Positions 41,075-49,932 of a DNA stretch of 64,000 nucleotides are shown here, in pieces. The notes beneath the pieces were generated by a model that did no database searches, was not told the DNA's origin, and was given only the letters and a program-made list of their open reading frames with translations. Source of the stretch: Tabrizicola sp. (GTDB lineage: Bacteria; Pseudomonadota; Alphaproteobacteria; Rhodobacterales; Rhodobacteraceae); contig NZ_JAEULP010000036.1 in NCBI RefSeq assembly GCF_016792905.1, positions 44,109-108,108 on the forward strand, written 5' to 3'. Within the stretch, counting starts at the first letter, position 1; each line of letters opens with the position of its first letter. The translations under genes and the position numbers were made by a program.

Positions 41075-41680
41075 TCAACCGGCACCCCCGCCCCGCGCGG
41101 CGAAGACATAAAGACAGCGGCAGGGTTCCCGTCCGCCTTTCAGGCAGGCGTGGGGCATGGTTCCGTCGAAATGCACCGTGTCGCCGGGGTGCAGGGTGGC
41201 GGGTGCGTAGCCTTCGGTGTGCAGGACCAGCGTGCCCGACAGGACGTGCAACATGTCGTCGGTGTCGTGCCGGTTCCACTCACCGAACGCGGCAAGATCG
41301 TCTTGCGTGAACTCCACCAGCATCGACTGGAACGGTCGTCCCCGCAGCTCGGCCCCCAAGGGCCAGAGCCGGGCGTTGGGATTGTCGATGGCCGCGCCCG
41401 GCGCGCCCCGCTCCACCACCATCCGACCCACGAGGACCGGCGCCTCGGCCCGCACCAGATCGGACAATTCGCAGCCGAAGCCCTGCGCCAGTTTCAAGAG
41501 GATCTCGAAGGTCGGCGACAGGAGCCCGTTCTCGATCTTCGACAGCGTGGACCGCGCGAACCCGGCCCGGTCGGCCAGGGCCTGCTGGTTCAGGCCCCGC
41601 GCCTCGCGCCAGCGCTTGATGCGGCTCGCCAGTTCCTGATGCGGTTCCACGCTACGGGGGCGGTCGGTGAGCGGGGCCAT
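41075..41680 (-). CDS. XRE-cupin transcriptional regulator
   Basis: A 201-residue repressor-type protein with an N-terminal lambda-repressor-like helix-turn-helix (about 16-70; LNQQALADRAGFARSTLSKIENG) and a C-terminal cupin (about 110-195) with HxH-like HPGDTVHFDGTMPHAC that could bind a small ligand. It is divergent from the class III aminotransferase gene across 56 bases, so it probably controls the aminotransferase/P5CR-like pair. Such regulators commonly sense amines or amino acids. Confidence 0.88.
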   Translation of the reverse strand: MAPLTDRPRSVEPHQELASRIKRWREARGLNQQALADRAGFARSTLSKIENGLLSPTFEILLKLAQGFGCELSDLVRAEAPVLVGRMVVERGAPGAAIDNPNARLWPLGAELRGRPFQSMLVEFTQDDLAAFGEWNRHDTDDMLHVLSGTLVLHTEGYAPATLHPGDTVHFDGTMPHACLKGGREPCRCLYVFAARGGGAG

Positions 41681-41690
41681 GCTGTTCCGT

Positions 41691-41719
41691 TTGACGACAG
41701 GATGTTCCTATAATAACAA
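41691..41719 (+). promoter_or_regulatory. Promoter-like sequence before the class III aminotransferase gene
   Basis: TTGACG (41691-41696) followed after 17 bases by TAACAA (41714-41719), inside an A+T-rich stretch cctataataacaat. A closer TATAAT (41709-41714) is spaced too near the TTGACG to be its partner. Confidence 0.3.
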
Positions 41720-41736
41720 TTGGCGTCGGAATCACA

Positions 41737-43071
41737 ATGGGGCACGTCATGGCAGGACCGAAATCAGAAAGCTTGTTCGATCGGGGACAAAAGGTGCTGG
41801 TCGAGGGGGTCTCTTCCGCTTCGCGCGGCCCGGCGACCTTTGGCGGGGCGCCGCGCTACATGAGCCACGGGGCAGGCGCGCGGCTGTATGACGTGGACGG
41901 CAACGATTACATCGACTGGATGATGGCTTTCGGCGCGCTGCCGCTGGGTCATGCCCACCCGAAAGTGGTGGAGACCATCGCCCGCGAGGCCGCGCGCGGC
42001 ACCCATTTCGCCACCGCGCTGGAGGTCGAGGTCGAAGTGGCCGAGATGCTGGTGGCGCTTCTGCCGCATGTCGACAAGGTGCGCTTCGCCAACACCGGAA
42101 CCGAGGCCGCAATGGCCGCCTTCCGGCTGGCGCGCGGCCACACCGGGCGGCGCAAGATCATCAAGTTCGAGGGGCACTATCACGGCTGGTGGGATTCGGT
42201 CCTGATCAACACCAACCCCTATCCGCCCACCCTGCTGGGCCACCCGAATGACCCGATCCGCATTCCCGATTCGTCAGGCATCCCCGAGGAGGCCTGGAAG
42301 GACACCATCGTCGTCCGCTGGAACGACTTTGACGCACTGGAGCGCGCAATGGCGCTGCACGGGGGCACGGCCGCATGCGTCGTCACCGAAGGCGTCATGT
42401 CCAACATGGGCGTCATCCCTCCGAAGCCCGGCTATCTGAACCGGATGCAGGATCTGTGCCAGCAGCATGGCGCGCTGTTCTATCTGGACGAGACGGTGAC
42501 GGGTTTCCGCCTGGCCGCCGGGGGCTGCGCGGAATTGTATGGGCTGACCCCGGACATCGTCACCTATGGCAAGGCGCTTGGCGGCGGGCTGCCGATGGCG
42601 ATGATCGGCGGGCGGGCCGAGATCATGGCGGGCCTCGAATGGGGCAAGGTCCTGCATTTCGGCACCCACAACGCCGGGCGGCTGGCGCTGCATGTGACCA
42701 AGGTGATGCTGGAAACCATGCTGGCCGACGATCAGGCCGGGTTCCGGCGGATCAAGAACCTCGGCAAGGCGATGACGGACGAAATCCGCAAGCTGGCCAA
42801 GCACTCCAACCGGCACGGGATGATCGTGCAGGGCGTGAACTCGATGTTCCAGATCTTCTTCACCGACCGGCCCGAGATCACCGACTACCGTGATTTCTGC
42901 ACCCATGTCGACCGGCTGAAGTTCCGCGACTTCGCCCTGCGGCTGATGGACAAGGGCGTCTACATGAACCCCTCTGCCACGCTGCATTCGCTGTCCTCCA
43001 TCGCCCATACCGAGGCCGACATCGCCGCTACCGCCGCCACGATGGCCGAGGTGCTGGAGGAGATGCCGTGA
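41737..43071 (+). CDS. Class III aminotransferase (GSA-aminomutase-like)
   Basis: PLP-dependent enzyme of 444 residues resembling glutamate-1-semialdehyde aminomutase: GHAHPKVVETI, FANTGTEAAMAAFRLAR, FEGHYHGWWDS, LDETVTGFR and the PLP lysine in TYGKALGGGLPM. It is probably not the heme enzyme, because it is paired with a P5CR-like gene (GTGA overlap) and a divergent XRE-cupin regulator, which looks catabolic. A second ATG at 41749 has a better-placed GGGG ribosome site and may be the true start. Substrate unknown; an omega-amino or beta-amino acid is likely. Confidence 0.85.
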   Translation: MGHVMAGPKSESLFDRGQKVLVEGVSSASRGPATFGGAPRYMSHGAGARLYDVDGNDYIDWMMAFGALPLGHAHPKVVETIAREAARGTHFATALEVEVEVAEMLVALLPHVDKVRFANTGTEAAMAAFRLARGHTGRRKIIKFEGHYHGWWDSVLINTNPYPPTLLGHPNDPIRIPDSSGIPEEAWKDTIVVRWNDFDALERAMALHGGTAACVVTEGVMSNMGVIPPKPGYLNRMQDLCQQHGALFYLDETVTGFRLAAGGCAELYGLTPDIVTYGKALGGGLPMAMIGGRAEIMAGLEWGKVLHFGTHNAGRLALHVTKVMLETMLADDQAGFRRIKNLGKAMTDEIRKLAKHSNRHGMIVQGVNSMFQIFFTDRPEITDYRDFCTHVDRLKFRDFALRLMDKGVYMNPSATLHSLSSIAHTEADIAATAATMAEVLEEMP

Positions 43072-43823
43072 CCGTGATCGGCATCCTCGGGGTCGGGCAT
43101 CTGGCCGGGCTGATGGTCAGGGGGCTGCAGGGGGCGGGCTACCGGCTGGTCCTGTCACCCCGGAATGCCGAGACCGCGGCGCGGCTGTCGGCGGAGCATG
43201 GCTGCGAAGTGGCTGCCAGCAATCAGGCCGTGGTCGACGCGGCGGAGGGCGTTTTTGTCTGCCTTCCCGCCGCGACGGGGGCGGAGGAGCTTTCGCAACT
43301 GACTTTCCGCCCCGGCCAGCCGGTCCTGTCGGCGATGGCGGGGACGGGGCTTGCAAGGCTGCAATCGGTGATCGGCCCGGCCCGCGCGGCGGTCACGATG
43401 ATGCCGGGCTATGCCAATGCCTATGGCTTCGGGCCGTCGATCCTGTGCCCCGAGGACGGGTTCTGGCGCGACTTCCTGTCGAAGACCGGCCCGGTCCATG
43501 CCTTCGCCGACGAGAAGACCTTTACCGCCGCCGCGGCCTTCGGCGCCTTCTCGGGCGCAAGCTTCGGCTGGATGGCCCATGTCATCCATTGGTTCCAGTC
43601 GCAGGGCCTGCCGCCCGACACCGCCCGGGCGCTGGTCGCGGCGACGCTGCGCGGCAATGCCGAGGTTCTGTTGCGCGAGGATCGCCCGCTGGACGACATC
43701 GCCCGCAGCGTCGTGACCGAAGGCGGCATCAGCGAGATGCTTCTCGCGACGCTCGCCTTCAGCGATGGCCTGCATGCCTGGGACGAGGGGCTGGACCGCG
43801 TGTTGAAACGGATCGGAGGCTAG
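43068..43823 (+). CDS. P5C-reductase-like NAD(P)-binding protein
   Basis: A 251-residue Rossmann-fold protein of the pyrroline-5-carboxylate reductase/F420-dependent oxidoreductase group. The N-terminal IGILGVGHLAGLMVRGL is the dinucleotide loop; the C-terminal helical region has FGWMAHVIHWFQSQGL and VVTEGGISEMLLATL, corresponding to the P5CR dimerisation helices (usually TSPGGTT). It starts with GTG inside the aminotransferase stop. It might reduce a cyclic imine such as Delta1-pyrroline- or Delta1-piperideine-carboxylate; this is inferred from fold only. Confidence 0.78.
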   Translation: MTVIGILGVGHLAGLMVRGLQGAGYRLVLSPRNAETAARLSAEHGCEVAASNQAVVDAAEGVFVCLPAATGAEELSQLTFRPGQPVLSAMAGTGLARLQSVIGPARAAVTMMPGYANAYGFGPSILCPEDGFWRDFLSKTGPVHAFADEKTFTAAAAFGAFSGASFGWMAHVIHWFQSQGLPPDTARALVAATLRGNAEVLLREDRPLDDIARSVVTEGGISEMLLATLAFSDGLHAWDEGLDRVLKRIGG

Positions 43824-43844
43824 GTCCCGGCACCGGCGGGACCT
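43822..43844. terminator. Hairpin between convergent genes
   Basis: Arms aggtccc (43822-43828) and gggacct (43838-43844), starting at the P5CR-like stop and ending 9 bases before the saccharopine-dehydrogenase-like stop. No T-run is present. Confidence 0.4.
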
Positions 43845-43852
43845 TCCCCCGC

Positions 43853-44932
43853 TCAGGCGTGGCGGCTGCGGTGGCCGATGTTGTAGTAGTTGCCGGTCCG
43901 CGTCTTCAGATAGGGCTCCAGCGGGATCGCCTCCTGCTTGAGGAAGCCCTGCTGCGGCAGGTGCCCGCCGCGCACCATCTCGATCACGCCCACGACCGAG
44001 GCCGAGGTCGTCCAGGCAATAGCGGTGCGCTGCTTGCCGCCGATCTCGATCGGGTAATAGGAGCGGACGAATTCCTTGCGGCGCAGCTGCCCGCCCTGCC
44101 AGCCTTCGGCGGCGACATGGACATAGACCACGTCCTCGTCGACCGGGGGCTTGGCGTTGGTCAGGATCCGCCCCGCTTCGGTGCGGTTCTCGCGCATCAG
44201 AAGCTCGTGGAAGAAGAAATTCATCAGCTTCACATGGCCCGGATAGCGCATGGTCTTGTAGTCCAGGTTCTCGATCCGGTCGGCATAGGTTTCGCACATG
44301 GTGCCAAGGCCGCCCGAGGTGGTGAAGGCCTCAAGCTGCATGCCGTCGATATAGATCGTCTCCAGCCATTCCATCGCCGAGACGGATTTCAGCACGCCTT
44401 CCTCGATCACCTCGCAGTCGTTCAGGTATTCGTTGACCACGCCTTCGGGCGACCAGTTGAAGGCATAGCCCAGAAGCCCGGTCGGGTTCTGCGGCAGCGC
44501 GCCCACGCGCAGGCGGATCGAGCGGACCTTGTCAAACTGTTCCGCCAGATGCGCGCCGACGATGCCGACGAAACCGGGGGCAAGGCCGCATTGCGGCGCC
44601 ATCAGGCCCTTGGAGGTCTTCGACAGCTCGCGGATGTGCTTGGTGGTGGGCACGTCTTCGGTCAGGTCGAAATAGTGCAGGCCCAGCGCATGGGCCACGG
44701 TCGAGACGCCGATGTTCAGGTGGAACGGCAGGCAGGAGAGGACCGCCTCTTGCCCCTTCAGCAAATCGGCGATGGCCGCCTGGTCCTGCAGATCGACGCT
44801 GCGGGTCGGGAACGGGGCCTTCACCTCGCGGGCATCGACGCCGGTCACGTCGAAACCCGACTCCACCAGAAGCTCGGCCGCCAGATGGCCGACTTTGCCA
44901 AGGCCGAGCACGGCCACTTTCCTGAACGACAT
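43853..44932 (-). CDS. Saccharopine dehydrogenase-like oxidoreductase
   Basis: A 359-residue enzyme with an N-terminal Rossmann fold (KVAVLGLGKVGHLAAELL, VLSCLPFHLN) and a C-terminal saccharopine-dehydrogenase domain (PQCGLAPGFVGIVGAHLAEQFD, LGTMCETYADRIENLDYKTMRYPGH split by the family's conserved turn). In the saccharopine pathway the glutamate-forming enzyme releases alpha-aminoadipate semialdehyde, which the antiquitin-type dehydrogenase just upstream would oxidise. It is a separate unit beyond a terminator from that gene. Lysine-ketoglutarate reductase is not in the window. Confidence 0.85.
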   Translation of the reverse strand: MSFRKVAVLGLGKVGHLAAELLVESGFDVTGVDAREVKAPFPTRSVDLQDQAAIADLLKGQEAVLSCLPFHLNIGVSTVAHALGLHYFDLTEDVPTTKHIRELSKTSKGLMAPQCGLAPGFVGIVGAHLAEQFDKVRSIRLRVGALPQNPTGLLGYAFNWSPEGVVNEYLNDCEVIEEGVLKSVSAMEWLETIYIDGMQLEAFTTSGGLGTMCETYADRIENLDYKTMRYPGHVKLMNFFFHELLMRENRTEAGRILTNAKPPVDEDVVYVHVAAEGWQGGQLRRKEFVRSYYPIEIGGKQRTAIAWTTSASVVGVIEMVRGGHLPQQGFLKQEAIPLEPYLKTRTGNYYNIGHRSRHA

Positions 44933-45097
44933 GGGTCTTTCCTTCTTCAGCCGCAGTCCTGCGCGGCGATCTTCTTCGGCGGAAGGCTAACCGCTGCAGG
45001 TGCCGGTTCCGCCGGGCCAATCCGCAAAATTGACGGCTTTCCCTGACAGAATGACGATGGCTTCGGCATTGTAACGATGCTGGCCGACAGGCCGGAA

Positions 45098-45133
45098 AAT
45101 GAAAAGGCGCGCCGGTCGGAACCGGCGCGCCTT
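45098..45133 (-). terminator. Strong intrinsic terminator after the antiquitin-type gene
   Basis: Perfect 13-base arms aaggcgcgccggt (45104-45116) and accggcgcgcctt (45121-45133); on the minus strand the stem is followed by ttttcattttcc. It lies 19 bases downstream of the aldehyde dehydrogenase stop and ends the E1-acyltransferase-ALDH unit. Confidence 0.8.
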
Positions 45134-45152
45134 GGTCCTTTCAGCCCCGGTC

Positions 45153-46646
45153 TCAGACCGGGAATTCGACCCCTTGCGCCAGCGGCAGCTTGGCCGAGAA
45201 GTTCACGGTCGAGGTCTGCCGCCGCATGTAGCCCTTCCAGGCGTCCGAGCCGCTTTCGCGCCCGCCGCCGGTTTCCTTCTCGCCGCCAAAGGCCCCGCCG
45301 ATTTCCGCGCCCGAAGGCCCGATGTTGACGTTGGCGATGCCGCAGTCGGACCCGGAGGCGGAGAGGAACGTTTCCGCCTCGCGCAGGTTCAGGGTGAAGA
45401 TGCAGGAGGACAGGCCCTGCGGCACCTCGTTCTGCAGGGTGAGCGCTTCGTCGAGGGTGTCATAGGTCAGGACATAGAGGATCGGCGCGAAGCATTCCTC
45501 GCAGACTGTCGCCGTTTGTCCCGGCATCTCGACCAGCGCGGGGGTGACATAGGCCCCGCCCTTCACGCCCTCGACCGCCTGCCCGCCATGCACCTTGCCG
45601 CCCTCGGCCTTGGCCTTCTCAAGCTGCTTGAGCATCCGGTCGCGCGAGCCGATGTCGATCAGCGGCCCGATCAGCGTTCCGGCCTTGCGGGGGTCGCCCA
45701 CCGGCAGCTTGGCGTAGACCTTGGCCAGACGCTTGACCAGATCATCGCGGACCGAGCGGTGCACGATCAGCCGCCGGAGCGAGGTGCAGCGCTGACCCGC
45801 CGTCCCGACCGCGCCGAAGGCAATGGCGCGAACCGCCATTTCCAGATCGGCGGAAGGTGCCACGATCATCGCATTGTTGCCGCCAAGTTCCAGGATCGGG
45901 CGGCCCCAGCGCGCGGCAACCTTCGGGCCGACAATGCTGCCCATCCGGGTCGAGCCGGTGGCCGACAGGACCGGCACGTCTTTCGACGACACCAGCGCAT
46001 CCCCGACCGCCGGGCCGCCGATGACCAGCTGGCACAGGCCCTCGGGCGCGTCGCCGAAGCGGGCCAGCGCGCGTTCCATGATCTTGTGGGTTGCAATCGC
46101 GGTCAGAGGGGTCTTTTCCGACGGCTTCCAGATCACCGGGTTGCCGCAGACCAAAGCCAGCGCCGCGTTCCAGGACCAGACGGCGACCGGGAAGTTGAAG
46201 GCGCTGATGATCCCGACCGGCCCCAGCGGATGCCAGGTTTCCGCCATCCGGTGCCCGGGGCGCTCGCTGGCAATGGTCAGACCGTAAAGCTGGCGCGACA
46301 GGCCGACCGCGAAGTCGCAGATGTCGATCATCTCCTGCACTTCGCCCAAGCCTTCCGAAGTGATCTTGCCGACCTCCAGCGTCACCAGCGCGCCGAGCGC
46401 CGCCTTGGCTGCCCGCAGTTCTTCACCCAGAAGCCGCACCAGTTCACCCCGACGCGGCGCGGGGACGTCACGCCACTGGCGGAAGGCGGCCTGTGAGCGG
46501 GCGATGATCGCGGGCATGTCCCCGGCCTGAGTTTCATGCACCTTCGCGATTTCGGCGCCGTCGATGGGCGAATGGACGGCAAGGGTGCCTCCGGCCAGGT
46601 CGGTCTTGGTCAGCCCGGCGGCGGCAAGGATTTCGGCGTGGGTCAT
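45153..46646 (-). CDS. amaB: Antiquitin-type (ALDH7) aminoadipate-semialdehyde dehydrogenase
   Basis: NAD+-dependent aldehyde dehydrogenase, 497 residues. The sequence matches the ALDH7A1/AmaB family rather than general ALDHs: AFNFPVAVWSWNAALALVCGN split over the substrate tunnel, LELGGNNAMIV with the catalytic glutamate, GTAGQRCTSLRR with the nucleophilic cysteine, and the C-terminal FGGEKETGGGRESGSDAWK. It oxidises alpha-aminoadipate 6-semialdehyde (allysine) to alpha-aminoadipate in lysine and hydroxylysine breakdown. Last gene of the E1/acyltransferase unit (4-base overlap upstream) and followed by a strong terminator. Confidence 0.9.
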   Translation of the reverse strand: MTHAEILAAAGLTKTDLAGGTLAVHSPIDGAEIAKVHETQAGDMPAIIARSQAAFRQWRDVPAPRRGELVRLLGEELRAAKAALGALVTLEVGKITSEGLGEVQEMIDICDFAVGLSRQLYGLTIASERPGHRMAETWHPLGPVGIISAFNFPVAVWSWNAALALVCGNPVIWKPSEKTPLTAIATHKIMERALARFGDAPEGLCQLVIGGPAVGDALVSSKDVPVLSATGSTRMGSIVGPKVAARWGRPILELGGNNAMIVAPSADLEMAVRAIAFGAVGTAGQRCTSLRRLIVHRSVRDDLVKRLAKVYAKLPVGDPRKAGTLIGPLIDIGSRDRMLKQLEKAKAEGGKVHGGQAVEGVKGGAYVTPALVEMPGQTATVCEECFAPILYVLTYDTLDEALTLQNEVPQGLSSCIFTLNLREAETFLSASGSDCGIANVNIGPSGAEIGGAFGGEKETGGGRESGSDAWKGYMRRQTSTVNFSAKLPLAQGVEFPV

Positions 46647-47674
46647 TTGGGGTCTCCGGTAACGAGGGGGCGCTGGTCGGGCAGCGCCATCGAGATAAGG
46701 AAGGGATCTTCGGCCTGCAACCGCTGGAAATCGGCCTTTGAGGCCATCCCGCGCCAGTTGGCACGGATCAGGCTTTGCGCCACCGCCCCGCCCAAAGTCG
46801 TGCCGGGGCCGGGGACGATGAAATAGTCAGGGGCGAACTCGCGGGCGGCCGTGCGGATGGCTGCGGTGAAGTCATAGGGCTCCACCACCTGATGACCAAG
46901 CGTGTAGTCGCGCAAGGCGCCGGTCGTGGCGGCCCCCGGCCACCAGATCTGGCCACGCCCGTCGATCAGGGGCTTCGCGGGTTGGGTGAACAGGCTTTCC
47001 GGCAGGGCCGCACGTCCCTTCGCCGCGACCGGGGCCTGCAAGGCGGTATGGAACGCCGCGTGGTTGCCCAGCCGCAGCGGAAAGCGGCCCTGCACCGGCG
47101 GCACGGCGGCTTCAAAGGCCTTCAGGCCCGCCTCGTTCCCGGCGATCACCAGCATCCCGCCAAGGTCGATGGACAGCGCCAGATCATGCCCGGGCCGGTC
47201 GCCGATCTGATCGACCAGCGTCAGCAACTCCTCGCGCCGGGCGGGCGCATCGGCCCAGTCCTCGGACATGAACGGATAGACCAGCTGCCCGCCGATCAGC
47301 GCCTCCTGCATCAGCGTGCCCATCGTGTTGACCACGGTGAACCCGTCCATCGGCGACACCGCCCCGGCGCAGGCGAGCGCGGAATACCAGCCCATCGAAT
47401 TGCCGGTGACGGCGACCACCTCCACCCCGCCCAGCGACAGCGCGTCGCCCAGGGTGCAGGCGTAGATCAGCGCCGAGGCATTGTCGCCGCGCGAATGCCG
47501 CGACACCGAATAGCTCGGCGCCCCGTCCAGCGCGCTCAGCGTCTCCTGCCCCAGACGGGTGCGTTCTGCGTCGAAGCGGGCCAAGAGCGCGGGGGCCGGG
47601 AACTTCGCCAAGGACCCCAGCTCGGTCTTGGTATAGGTCCCGCGACCCGGGCAGATCAGGACGGCGGTCTTCAT
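46643..47674 (-). CDS. FabD-like acyltransferase (malonyltransferase fold)
   Basis: A 343-residue acyltransferase resembling FabD/MdcH. The nucleophile S93 lies in GNSMGWYSAL (FabD: GHSLGEYSAL), so the usual His/Gln before Ser-Met is Asn; a late histidine is in GNHAAFHTAL. It overlaps the E1 gene upstream and the antiquitin gene downstream (ATGA). Its acyl donor and acceptor are unknown. In this operon it could move the acyl group made by the E1 to CoA or a carrier, taking the place of a missing E2; this is speculation. Confidence 0.8.
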   Translation of the reverse strand: MKTAVLICPGRGTYTKTELGSLAKFPAPALLARFDAERTRLGQETLSALDGAPSYSVSRHSRGDNASALIYACTLGDALSLGGVEVVAVTGNSMGWYSALACAGAVSPMDGFTVVNTMGTLMQEALIGGQLVYPFMSEDWADAPARREELLTLVDQIGDRPGHDLALSIDLGGMLVIAGNEAGLKAFEAAVPPVQGRFPLRLGNHAAFHTALQAPVAAKGRAALPESLFTQPAKPLIDGRGQIWWPGAATTGALRDYTLGHQVVEPYDFTAAIRTAAREFAPDYFIVPGPGTTLGGAVAQSLIRANWRGMASKADFQRLQAEDPFLISMALPDQRPLVTGDPK

Positions 47675-49854
47675 GCCACCAGCCCCTTCGCCGCCGCCAC
47701 GATCTGCGCCGCAGACGGCATGGTTGCCGCATAGGCCGGGCCGGTTGCGATGAAGCTGTCCTCCGCCGTCAGGCGGGCCAAGGGCACCCCCGGAGCGGCC
47801 TCATGGAAATGTGCCATCAGCGCCTCGGCCACGCCGCCGGAGTGCCGGGTCTCGTCGACGATCAGGATATGCTTGCAACCAGCGACCGCCGCCGTCAGCG
47901 CCTCTTTCGGCAGGGGCGAGAGCCAGCGCGTATCGACGATCCGGGCCTTGATCCCCGCCGCCTCGATCTGCGGCAGTGCCTGATGGGACAGGTAGACGCC
48001 ATTGCCGAAGGTCACGATGGCCAAGTCCGCCCCGTCTCCGCTGATCCCCACTTCACCCAGCGCGATGCTTTCGGACGGGTCGGGGTAGCGGGTCATCCAC
48101 AGCCCGTCCTTCTCCCCATGCAGGTCGCGCATCGGGTACAGCGCGATGGGTTCCAGGAACACCACCAGCCGCTGCTCCTCGCGCGCTAGCCGCACGCATT
48201 CCCGCAGCATCCGCGCGGCATCGGCCCCATTCGACGGCACCGCAAGGATCACGCCGGGAATGTCGCGCAGCACGGCAACCGAGTTGTCATTGTGGAAATG
48301 CCCGCCGAAGCCCTTCTGGTAGCCAAGCCCGGCGATCCGCAGCACCATCGGGTTGGTGAAGGCGCCCTTCGAGAAGAACGGCAGCGTCGCTGCCTCGCCC
48401 CGCAGCTGGTCCTCAGCGTTGTGCAGATAGGCGAGAAACTGGATCTCCGGCATCGGCACGAAGCCGTTCTGCGCCATGCCGATGGCAAGGCCAAGGATCG
48501 ACTGTTCGTCGAGCAGAGTGTCGATCATCCGGTCCGGTCCGAACCGCGCGGTCAGCTTCTGGGTGACACCGTAGACTCCGCCCTTGCGACCGACATCCTC
48601 GCCCATCATCACGATCTCGCGGTGGGCCAGCATCAGGTCGGTCAGCGCCCAGTTGATGATCCGCGACATGATCTGCGGTTCGTCCATCGCCTTGAGGTCG
48701 GCACCGAAGGCCTTCTCCCGCGCCTCGGGCGTCGGTCCGTTCGTCGGCTTGCAGACCCGCGCGGGCGGGATCAGTGAGGCCATCACTTCGGAGGCCGACT
48801 TCAGCCGGGGCCGCTTGACCGCATCGCCAGCCACCCGTTCCACCCGGGCGCAGGTCTCACGGTAGACCGCCAGCGCCTGCGCGGCCTCCATCACCCCAGC
48901 CTGATCCATGAGCCGCACCGAATGCAGAAGCGGGTCCTGCGCCTCCTCGGCCTCCACCTCCTCGCGCGGCAGGTAGGTCGTCGGCACATCCGCCCCGGCA
49001 TGACCGTAAAGCCGGATCGTGCGCAGGTGCAGGAAGGCGGGTTTCTTTCGGGTGCGCACGAACTCCGCCGCTTCCGCCGCCACGCGGTAGGTGTCGTAAA
49101 GGTCGAGGCCGTCGGCCTTGAAATAGGTCAGGCCGGGACGCGCAGAGAAGGTGGCCTCGATCCAGCCCTTCGGGGTCTTGGTGGAAATGCCGATCCCGTT
49201 GTCCTCGCAGACAAACAGCAGCGGCAGCGGGACCGACTGGTAGCTGGTCCATTGCGCCGTGTTGAACGCCCCCTGCGCGGTGGAGTGGTTGGCGCTGGCA
49301 TCGCCGAAGCTGCACATCACCAGCGCATCCTCCGGCAGGATCGCATGTTCCGGCCGGTGCCGCCGGGCCGCACCAACGGAATAGGCCGCGCCCACCGCCT
49401 TGGGTAGATGCGAGGCAATGGTCGAGGTCTGCGGCGGGATCATCAGGCGGCGCGAACCAAGCACCTTGTGCCGCCCGCCCGAAATCGGGTCGTCGGTCGA
49501 GGAGGCAAAGGACAGGAGCATGTCCCAGGCCGGGGTTTCGCCCGGAACCTGCCCGGCGCGGGCGATCTGGAAGGCCGCATCGCGGTAATGCAGGAAGGCC
49601 ATGTCGGTCGGCCGCAGCGCCAGGGCCACCGCCGCCAGTGCTTCATGCCCGGAGGAGCCGATGGTGTAGAACCCCTGCCCCGCCCGCTGCATTGCGCGGG
49701 ATTGGCGGTCGAGCGCCCGGGTCAGGCAAGCGGCGCGGAAGGCCTGCACCGCAAGCTCGGGCGTCAGCGGCCCTTGCGGCGGCTTGCCCGCAGGGAAATC
49801 CCGCGCGGCCACCCGGCGCAGGAAGTTGTCATGCACGATCTCGCAGCGGTCCAC
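47671..49854 (-). CDS. Fused alpha/beta E1 of a 2-oxoacid dehydrogenase
   Basis: Thiamine-diphosphate enzyme of 727 residues combining the alpha (about 1-390) and beta (about 395-727) chains of a branched-chain-type 2-oxoacid dehydrogenase E1. The alpha part has GSSGHEAL, HYRD and the ThDP motif beginning CSFGDASAN (181-189); the beta part has MMGEDVGRKGGVYGVT and EIQFLAY. It decarboxylates a 2-oxoacid, possibly 2-oxoadipate from lysine breakdown in view of the antiquitin gene. Neither E2 nor E3 is in the window. The start is GTG at 49854; a LysR gene is divergent. Confidence 0.88.
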   Translation of the reverse strand: MDRCEIVHDNFLRRVAARDFPAGKPPQGPLTPELAVQAFRAACLTRALDRQSRAMQRAGQGFYTIGSSGHEALAAVALALRPTDMAFLHYRDAAFQIARAGQVPGETPAWDMLLSFASSTDDPISGGRHKVLGSRRLMIPPQTSTIASHLPKAVGAAYSVGAARRHRPEHAILPEDALVMCSFGDASANHSTAQGAFNTAQWTSYQSVPLPLLFVCEDNGIGISTKTPKGWIEATFSARPGLTYFKADGLDLYDTYRVAAEAAEFVRTRKKPAFLHLRTIRLYGHAGADVPTTYLPREEVEAEEAQDPLLHSVRLMDQAGVMEAAQALAVYRETCARVERVAGDAVKRPRLKSASEVMASLIPPARVCKPTNGPTPEAREKAFGADLKAMDEPQIMSRIINWALTDLMLAHREIVMMGEDVGRKGGVYGVTQKLTARFGPDRMIDTLLDEQSILGLAIGMAQNGFVPMPEIQFLAYLHNAEDQLRGEAATLPFFSKGAFTNPMVLRIAGLGYQKGFGGHFHNDNSVAVLRDIPGVILAVPSNGADAARMLRECVRLAREEQRLVVFLEPIALYPMRDLHGEKDGLWMTRYPDPSESIALGEVGISGDGADLAIVTFGNGVYLSHQALPQIEAAGIKARIVDTRWLSPLPKEALTAAVAGCKHILIVDETRHSGGVAEALMAHFHEAAPGVPLARLTAEDSFIATGPAYAATMPSAAQIVAAAKGLVA

Positions 49855-49932
49855 GCCTCACCCTCCCACAAAAGCGGGCTGGCCGCCACCGGGGGCAGCG
49901 CGACACGGGACATCTGGAAGCTTCATCTCTAG

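Noticed and set aside
41709-41714. TATAAT paired with the TTGACG at 41691 as a sigma-70 promoter
   Set aside because: Only 12 bases separate them; the later TAACAA has proper spacing, so only a low-confidence promoter is listed.
41737-43071. Naming the gene hemL
   Set aside because: Rhodobacterales make 5-aminolevulinate with HemA (ALA synthase), and the operon context with a P5CR-like protein and XRE-cupin regulator suggests another reaction.
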